A stretch of 9,066 bases of DNA, taken from the NCBI GenBank assembly GCA_021778785.1, contig JAJYBX010000050.1, forward strand, positions 1-9,066. The letters are read 5' to 3'. The DNA is from Acidobacteriota bacterium. GTDB taxonomy: Bacteria; Acidobacteriota; Holophagae; Holophagales; Holophagaceae. A program made the position numbers and the translations under genes. Below are positions 6,175 through 9,066 of this stretch, piece after piece (position 1 is the first letter of the stretch; the number at the start of each line of letters is the position of its first letter). Below the pieces are notes generated by a model. The model was not told the DNA's origin. It worked only from the letters and a program-made list of their open reading frames with translations, and ran no database searches.

Positions 6175-6699
6175 ATGCTGATGCGCGTCTTCAGTTCCGC
6201 CCTGTTTCTCGCCCTGCTGGCCCAGGGCGCGGTGGCCCAGGCCCGATTCGACGATCACCGGGGCGGGCATGACCGGCGCCAGGACCGCCGTGAAGACCGG
6301 CGAGACGACCGCCGCGACGACCGGCGGGAGGATCGCCGCGAGGATCGGCGGGAGGATCGCCGCGACGACCGGCGCGATGACCGTCGGGAGCACGGCTGGG
6401 AGGGACGGCGGCCGGAGCGCTACCGGTACGAGGACCGGCGCCACCCCGGACGCTACCTGGCTCCCCCCTGGATGGCCGGCTACTGGCGCCCCCGCGAGCG
6501 GCGGTACGTGGCCCTGATTCCCGGCGATCCCTCCCGCTGCTACGTCTTCATGGAGGGCCGCTGGGTGCTGCGCCGGATCACGGATCCCCAGGCCCGGATC
6601 GACATCGAGGGGGCCTTCGGACTTCCCCTGGCGCCGCCTCCGGTGCCGCCGCCCCATGTGGGGCTCGGCATCAACCTCCACGTCGTGCTGTTCAACTGA
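6175..6699 (+). CDS. Exported Arg/Asp-rich repeat protein, paralogue of the upstream gene
   Basis: This encodes 174 residues, not assigned to a named family. Residues 1-23 are a convincing signal peptide: basic Arg4, a hydrophobic core FSSALFLALLAQGAVA, and likely cleavage after AVA or AQA. The mature N-terminus is a highly charged array of ten D-R-R-x tetrads (33-72). A linker rich in Arg and aromatic residues (WMAGYWRPRERR, 99-110) leads to the C-terminal domain, which matches the preceding protein: YVALIPGDPSRCYVFMEGRW (111-130), LRR, a APPPVPPPH proline turn and a LHVVLFN terminus. The ribosome site CGGAG (6162-6166) lies 8 bases before the ATG at 6175; the alternative ATG at 6181 has poor spacing. 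The 39-base gap to the preceding stop suggests co-transcription. It is likely periplasmic or surface-exposed. An RcnB-like role or a structural/binding role for the charged array is only a guess. Confidence 0.8.
   Translation: MLMRVFSSALFLALLAQGAVAQARFDDHRGGHDRRQDRREDRRDDRRDDRREDRREDRREDRRDDRRDDRREHGWEGRRPERYRYEDRRHPGRYLAPPWMAGYWRPRERRYVALIPGDPSRCYVFMEGRWVLRRITDPQARIDIEGAFGLPLAPPPVPPPHVGLGINLHVVLFN
6271..6390 (+). repeat. ten 12-bp units encoding DRRx
   Basis: Ten consecutive in-frame 12-base units of the form GAY CGN CGN NNN encode Asp-Arg-Arg-x, where x is Gln, Glu or Asp. The units vary at third positions (CGC, CGG, CGT, CGA), so the array has diverged rather than being freshly amplified. 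It is the kind of tract that can change length by slippage or unequal crossing-over. Confidence 0.95.
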
Positions 6700-6774
6700 A
6701 ATCCGAGCGCCCGTAAAAAATCGAGGCTGGACCCAGGGTTCACCTGGCGCCATGCTTGTCCGTTGGCCGGGACT

Positions 6775-6801
6775 CCGGAGGGAGCCTGGACCGGAGGGAG
6801 C
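6775..6801 (+). repeat. duplicated Shine-Dalgarno-like segment before panD
   Basis: The 11-base segment CCGGAGGGAGC occurs at 6775-6785 and again at 6791-6801, a 16-base period. The second copy is the panD ribosome site, with GGAGG 4 bases before the ATG at 6802. The first copy is not placed to serve a coding start, apart from out-of-frame codons. The rest of the 6700-6801 leader holds no strong promoter or hairpin that I can see. Confidence 0.6.
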
Positions 6802-7200
6802 ATGCTGCGTCACTTCCTGCTCGGCAAGATCCATCGCGCCACGGTGACCCGGGCCGATGTGGACTACGTGGGGTCCATCACCCTGGACCCACTGCTCATC
6901 GAAGCCGCCGGCTTCCTGGAGAACGAGAAGGTGGACATCTACGACGTGACCAACGGGTCGCGCCTGGCCACCTACGTCATCCCGGGGACGCCGGGGTCCG
7001 GCGAGGTCGGCATCAACGGCGCCGCCGCCCACCTCGTGCAGAAGGGCGACCTGGTGATCATCGCGGCCTACGGCTGGATGACCGCCCAGGAAAGCGAGGC
7101 CCACGCCCCGAAGGTGGTCTTCGTGGACGAGCGCAACCGCATCACCGAGCAGCGCACCCAGGAGCGCACCCCGTTGTGCGCCCAGGCCTTCCCGGACTGA
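6802..7200 (+). CDS. panD: Aspartate 1-decarboxylase proenzyme (PanD)
   Basis: PanD decarboxylates L-aspartate to beta-alanine, the second substrate of PanC. It is made as an inactive proenzyme that cuts itself at a Gly-Ser bond, leaving a pyruvoyl group as cofactor. The 132 residues are close to the E. coli length of 126. The cleavage site YVGSIT places Gly24-Ser25 exactly where expected. Lys9, Arg54, Tyr58 and the GINGAAA loop (70-76) also match the family's active-site positions. The ATG at 6802 with the GGAGG just before it gives the conserved [16 protein letters not shown] start; in-frame starts further upstream add sequence unlike PanD. It is separated from panBC by two exported-protein genes, so it may have its own promoter or lie on a transcript with them. 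A repeat island begins at its stop codon. Confidence 0.97.
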   Translation: MLRHFLLGKIHRATVTRADVDYVGSITLDPLLIEAAGFLENEKVDIYDVTNGSRLATYVIPGTPGSGEVGINGAAAHLVQKGDLVIIAAYGWMTAQESEAHAPKVVFVDERNRITEQRTQERTPLCAQAFPD

Positions 7201-7301
7201 AAAGCGGGGACAGGATTCACAGGATTGAAAGATTGGATTAACAGGATTAAAGCATTTAAATCATGTTAATCATGCATTTAATCCTGTTAATCCTGTCTCC
7301 G
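7201..7301. repeat. AT-rich ACAGGATTA repeat island 3 (complete inverted form)
   Basis: The island starts immediately after the panD TGA with AAAAGCGGGGACAGGATT and carries three forward units. It then has an inverted half ending in CTGTCTCCG. GGATTAACAGGATTAAA (7236-7252) and TTTAATCCTGTTAATCC (7277-7293) are perfect 17-base inverted repeats around a 24-base AT-rich centre. The left half matches island 2 and the right end (7279-7301) is identical to that of island 1, so this copy shows the full element. In RNA it could form a long stem downstream of panD and act as a terminator or 3' end stabiliser. In DNA it could be a cruciform or protein-binding site. Confidence 0.88.
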
Positions 7302-7332
7302 TCTTTCGCCGGGATTGACGCCGGAAACGGAA

Positions 7333-7361
7333 CCTTTGGCCCCCGGCGCGGCATCCAAAGG
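7333..7361. promoter_or_regulatory. CCTTTGG/CCAAAGG inverted repeat in the rng leader
   Basis: CCTTTGG (7333-7339) and CCAAAGG (7355-7361) are perfect 7-base inverted repeats separated by 15 GC-rich bases. They lie 100 bases before the rng ATG and directly before TATGGT (7363-7368), which could be a poor -10 box. It may be an operator or a transcript hairpin. The remainder of the leader up to 7460 is GC-rich and could fold further (GGGG at 7418-7421 with CCCC at 7429-7432), but no known riboswitch was recognised. Confidence 0.3.
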
Positions 7362-7460
7362 GTATGGTAGAAAAGAAGCATCTCCCTGCGGCCTGGTACG
7401 GCCCTGGGGCCTGGGGACGGGGTAGGACTCCCCTCCGCCGAGTTCTGAAAGGTTGGTTCC

Positions 7461-8999
7461 ATGGAAGTCCGGAAGTCCCTGGTGGTCAATGCGACCCCCC
7501 TGGAGACGCGCATCGCCCTGCTTGAGAACGGCCAGCTCTGCGAGCTGTTCGTCGAACGGACGATGAACAAGAGCCAGGTGGGCGACGTGTACAAGGGCCG
7601 GGTGGCCAAGCTCCTGCCCGGCATGCAGAGCGCCTTCGTCAACATCGGGGGGGCCAAGGACGGCTTCCTCTACCTGGACGATCCCGTCTCCCAGCGCCTG
7701 GCCGCGGACCTCGCCCCCGAGGAGGAGGGCGAGGCCAGCGAGGAGGGCGCCGTGGAGGATCTGCCGCCCGCCCCCGCGCCCCTGCCGCCCCTGAAGGAGG
7801 GCGAGGAGACCCTCGTGCAGGTGGTGAAGGATCCCATCGGCTCCAAGGGGCCCCGCCTGTCCCGGCACCTCAGCTTCCCCGGCCGCTTCCTGGTCTTCAT
7901 GCCGGGCATCGAGCACATCGGCATCTCCCGCAAGATCACCGATCCCGCGGAGCGCGACCGCCTGCGGGAGCTGATCCGCCGCCACGCCCTGCCGGGCGAG
8001 GGCTTCATCGTCCGCACCGCCGCCATCGGGGAGAAGGACGAGGACCTGGTGGGCGACGTGGCCTTCCTCCGCCAGATGTGGGAGGAGATCCAGGTGAAGG
8101 CCGCCCCGGTCCAGGCGCCGCGCCTGGTCTGGCAGGACCTGCGCCTGCTCCAGAAGGTGCTCCGCGACATCTTCCGCGAGGAGGTGGCCAGCTTCTGGGT
8201 GGATGACGCGGCCGTCCACGGCGAGGTCGTGGCCTTCGTGGAGAAGCTGCATCCCGAATGGGCCAACCGGGTGAAGCACTTCGCCTCCGATCTGCCCATC
8301 TTCGACGCCTTCGGGATCGAGGCCGAGATCGAAGCCGCCCGCCAGCCCAAGGTCTTCCTCAAGCACGGCGGCTCCATCGTCCTCAATCAGACCGAGGCCC
8401 TGGTCAGCGTGGACGTGAACACGGGCAAGTTCGTGGGGAAGAAGGATCTCGAGGAGACGGTGTACCTCGCCAACCTGGAGGCCATCCCCGAGATCGTCCG
8501 CCACCTGAGGCTCCGCAACCTGGGGGGCATCGTCGTCATCGACTTCATCGACATGCTGGATCCCGCCCACCGCGAGGCCGTCCTGGCGCGGCTCCAGGAG
8601 GAGCTGAAGCGGGACCGCAACCATGCCCGGGCCGGCGGCATCTCCGAGTTCGGGCTGGTGGAGCTGACCCGGAAGCGCACGGGCCCCTCGCTGGAGCGCC
8701 AGCTCACCCAGCCCTGCCCCGCCTGCGGGGGCACCGGGCGCCTGGTCAGCCCCGAGACCGCGCTCCTCCGCGCCTACCGCGAGCTCGTGCGCCTGGGCGA
8801 GCGCCTCCGCGGCGCCGAGGTGCGCCTCACCCTCCATCCCGAACTGGCGGCAGGCCTGAACGGCGAGGCCCGCGAGGGCCTGCTGCAGCTCGCCCGGCTG
8901 CTGGGCGCCCGGGTCCAGTGGATCGAACGGGCCGACGCCCCCCGGCAGGCCGTGGTGCTGGATCTCGACTTGGCGGATCAGGACGGGGCCTCCGCCTGA
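7461..8999 (+). CDS. rng: Ribonuclease G (RNase E/G family endoribonuclease)
   Basis: RNase G is a single-strand endoribonuclease that prefers 5'-monophosphate RNA. In the E. coli model it matures the 16S rRNA 5' end and starts decay of some mRNAs; it is cytosolic. The 512 residues align through the whole E. coli RNase G pattern: N-terminal RNase H-like part, S1 domain (about 38-125, with VGDVYKGRVAKLLPGMQSAF), FMPGIEHIGISRKI (146-159), 5' sensor region GFIVRTAA (181-188), and the DNase I-like catalytic part with VDVNTG (317-322) and VIDFIDM (359-365). Asp318 and Asp361 should bind the catalytic Mg. The Zn-link CPACGGTG (419-426) has both cysteines for dimer-to-tetramer assembly. There is no long C-terminal scaffold, which favours RNase G over full-length RNase E. 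The ribosome site AAAGG (7448-7452) is 8 bases before the ATG. The segment 85-112 is acidic and proline-rich, at a position where the family varies. Confidence 0.95.
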   Translation: MEVRKSLVVNATPLETRIALLENGQLCELFVERTMNKSQVGDVYKGRVAKLLPGMQSAFVNIGGAKDGFLYLDDPVSQRLAADLAPEEEGEASEEGAVEDLPPAPAPLPPLKEGEETLVQVVKDPIGSKGPRLSRHLSFPGRFLVFMPGIEHIGISRKITDPAERDRLRELIRRHALPGEGFIVRTAAIGEKDEDLVGDVAFLRQMWEEIQVKAAPVQAPRLVWQDLRLLQKVLRDIFREEVASFWVDDAAVHGEVVAFVEKLHPEWANRVKHFASDLPIFDAFGIEAEIEAARQPKVFLKHGGSIVLNQTEALVSVDVNTGKFVGKKDLEETVYLANLEAIPEIVRHLRLRNLGGIVVIDFIDMLDPAHREAVLARLQEELKRDRNHARAGGISEFGLVELTRKRTGPSLERQLTQPCPACGGTGRLVSPETALLRAYRELVRLGERLRGAEVRLTLHPELAAGLNGEAREGLLQLARLLGARVQWIERADAPRQAVVLDLDLADQDGASA

Positions 9000-9015
9000 G
9001 GCCGACGGCCCTCAG
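8996..9015. terminator. hairpin spanning two convergent stop codons
   Basis: CTGAGGCC (8996-9003), a GAC loop and GGCCCTCAG (9007-9015) form an 8-bp stem with one bulged C. The rng TGA (8997-8999) lies in the left arm and the stop of the minus-strand gene (TCA at 9012-9014) in the right arm. With only 12 bases between the two stops, this hairpin could serve both transcripts. It lacks a T-run on either side. Confidence 0.45.
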
Positions 9016-9066
9016 CCCAGGCAGGTGGGACAGCGCATGCCGGCCTGGAGATCCTCGATGAGCCGC
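9012..9066 (-). CDS. 3' end of an unidentified minus-strand gene ending in CPTCLG
   Basis: Read on the minus strand, the window edge gives an open frame of 17 residues, RLIEDLQAGMRCPTCLG, closed by TGA at 9014-9012. The Cys-Pro-x-Cys pair next to the C-terminus could be a zinc-binding half-site or a redox motif. The case for a gene rests on convergent placement against rng, plausible codon use and the shared stop-codon hairpin. Too little is visible to name the product. Confidence 0.45.
   Translation of the reverse strand, partial: RLIEDLQAGMRCPTCLG

Noticed and set aside
6269..6517. 82-codon frame overlapping the DRRx repeats (Thr/Ala/Gly-rich)
   Set aside because: It is a frame-shifted reading of the 12-bp repeat array. 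The signal peptide and shared C-terminal domain support only the 6175-6699 frame.
7315..7320. TTGACG as a -35 box for rng
   Set aside because: At 16-18 bp spacing the -10 position is GC-only sequence, so no promoter pair can be built.
7544..7799. Acidic, proline-rich segment (residues 85-112) in RNase G as an unusual insertion
   Set aside because: The E. coli enzyme has a segment of similar length at the same place in its S1 domain, so only the composition differs.
1..9066. A defence or mobile-element system
   Set aside because: No transposase, integrase, nuclease-effector, toxin-antitoxin or phage gene is visible. The STAND-like NTPase might suggest a defence protein, but it lacks a recognisable effector domain and intact NTPase motifs, and its neighbours are housekeeping genes.

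Overview
The window is about 70% GC and nearly all coding on the + strand. Extreme third-position GC, panB-panC-panD with an RNase G gene nearby, and AT-rich ACAGGATTA-type repeat islands between genes suggest an acidobacterium of the Holophaga/Geothrix kind. This is an impression from composition and gene style, not a database match, and the taxon is uncertain.

Layout, left to right. (1) Positions 1-139 hold an AT-rich island of ACAGGATTA units, inverted around its centre. (2) Positions 208-3642 encode an 1144-residue multidomain protein: an N-terminal region that reads like a decayed Ser/Thr kinase fold, then a STAND/AAA_16-like NTPase with damaged Walker A and B motifs, a winged-helix-like segment, and a long TPR-like helical array. 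(3) A second repeat island (3643-3702) starts directly at that gene's stop codon. (4) panB (3824-4687) and panC (4735-5631) form a short operon, followed by a large perfect hairpin (5637-5683). (5) Two adjacent small exported proteins (5767-6135 and 6175-6699) share a C-terminal domain ending in LHVVLFN, but have different low-complexity N-terminal parts: three PPGLAKK repeats in one and ten DRRx repeats in the other. (6) panD (6802-7200) follows. (7) A third repeat island (7201-7301) again starts at the stop codon of the preceding gene. (8) rng, RNase G (7461-8999), converges on the 3' end of an unidentified minus-strand gene (9012 to the window edge).

How the genes work together: PanB makes ketopantoate, PanD makes beta-alanine, and PanC joins beta-alanine to pantoate to give pantothenate, the coenzyme A precursor. 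The ketopantoate reductase step (PanE or IlvC) is not in the window. The two exported proteins sit between panC and panD and have no obvious link to pantothenate. RNase G is a housekeeping RNA-processing enzyme.

The items most worth following up are the doubly degenerate kinase/NTPase/TPR protein, the exported paralogue pair with its new-looking C-terminal domain, and the AT-rich repeat islands that abut stop codons and divide the window into blocks. No CRISPR array, tRNA, rRNA, transposase or phage gene was seen.
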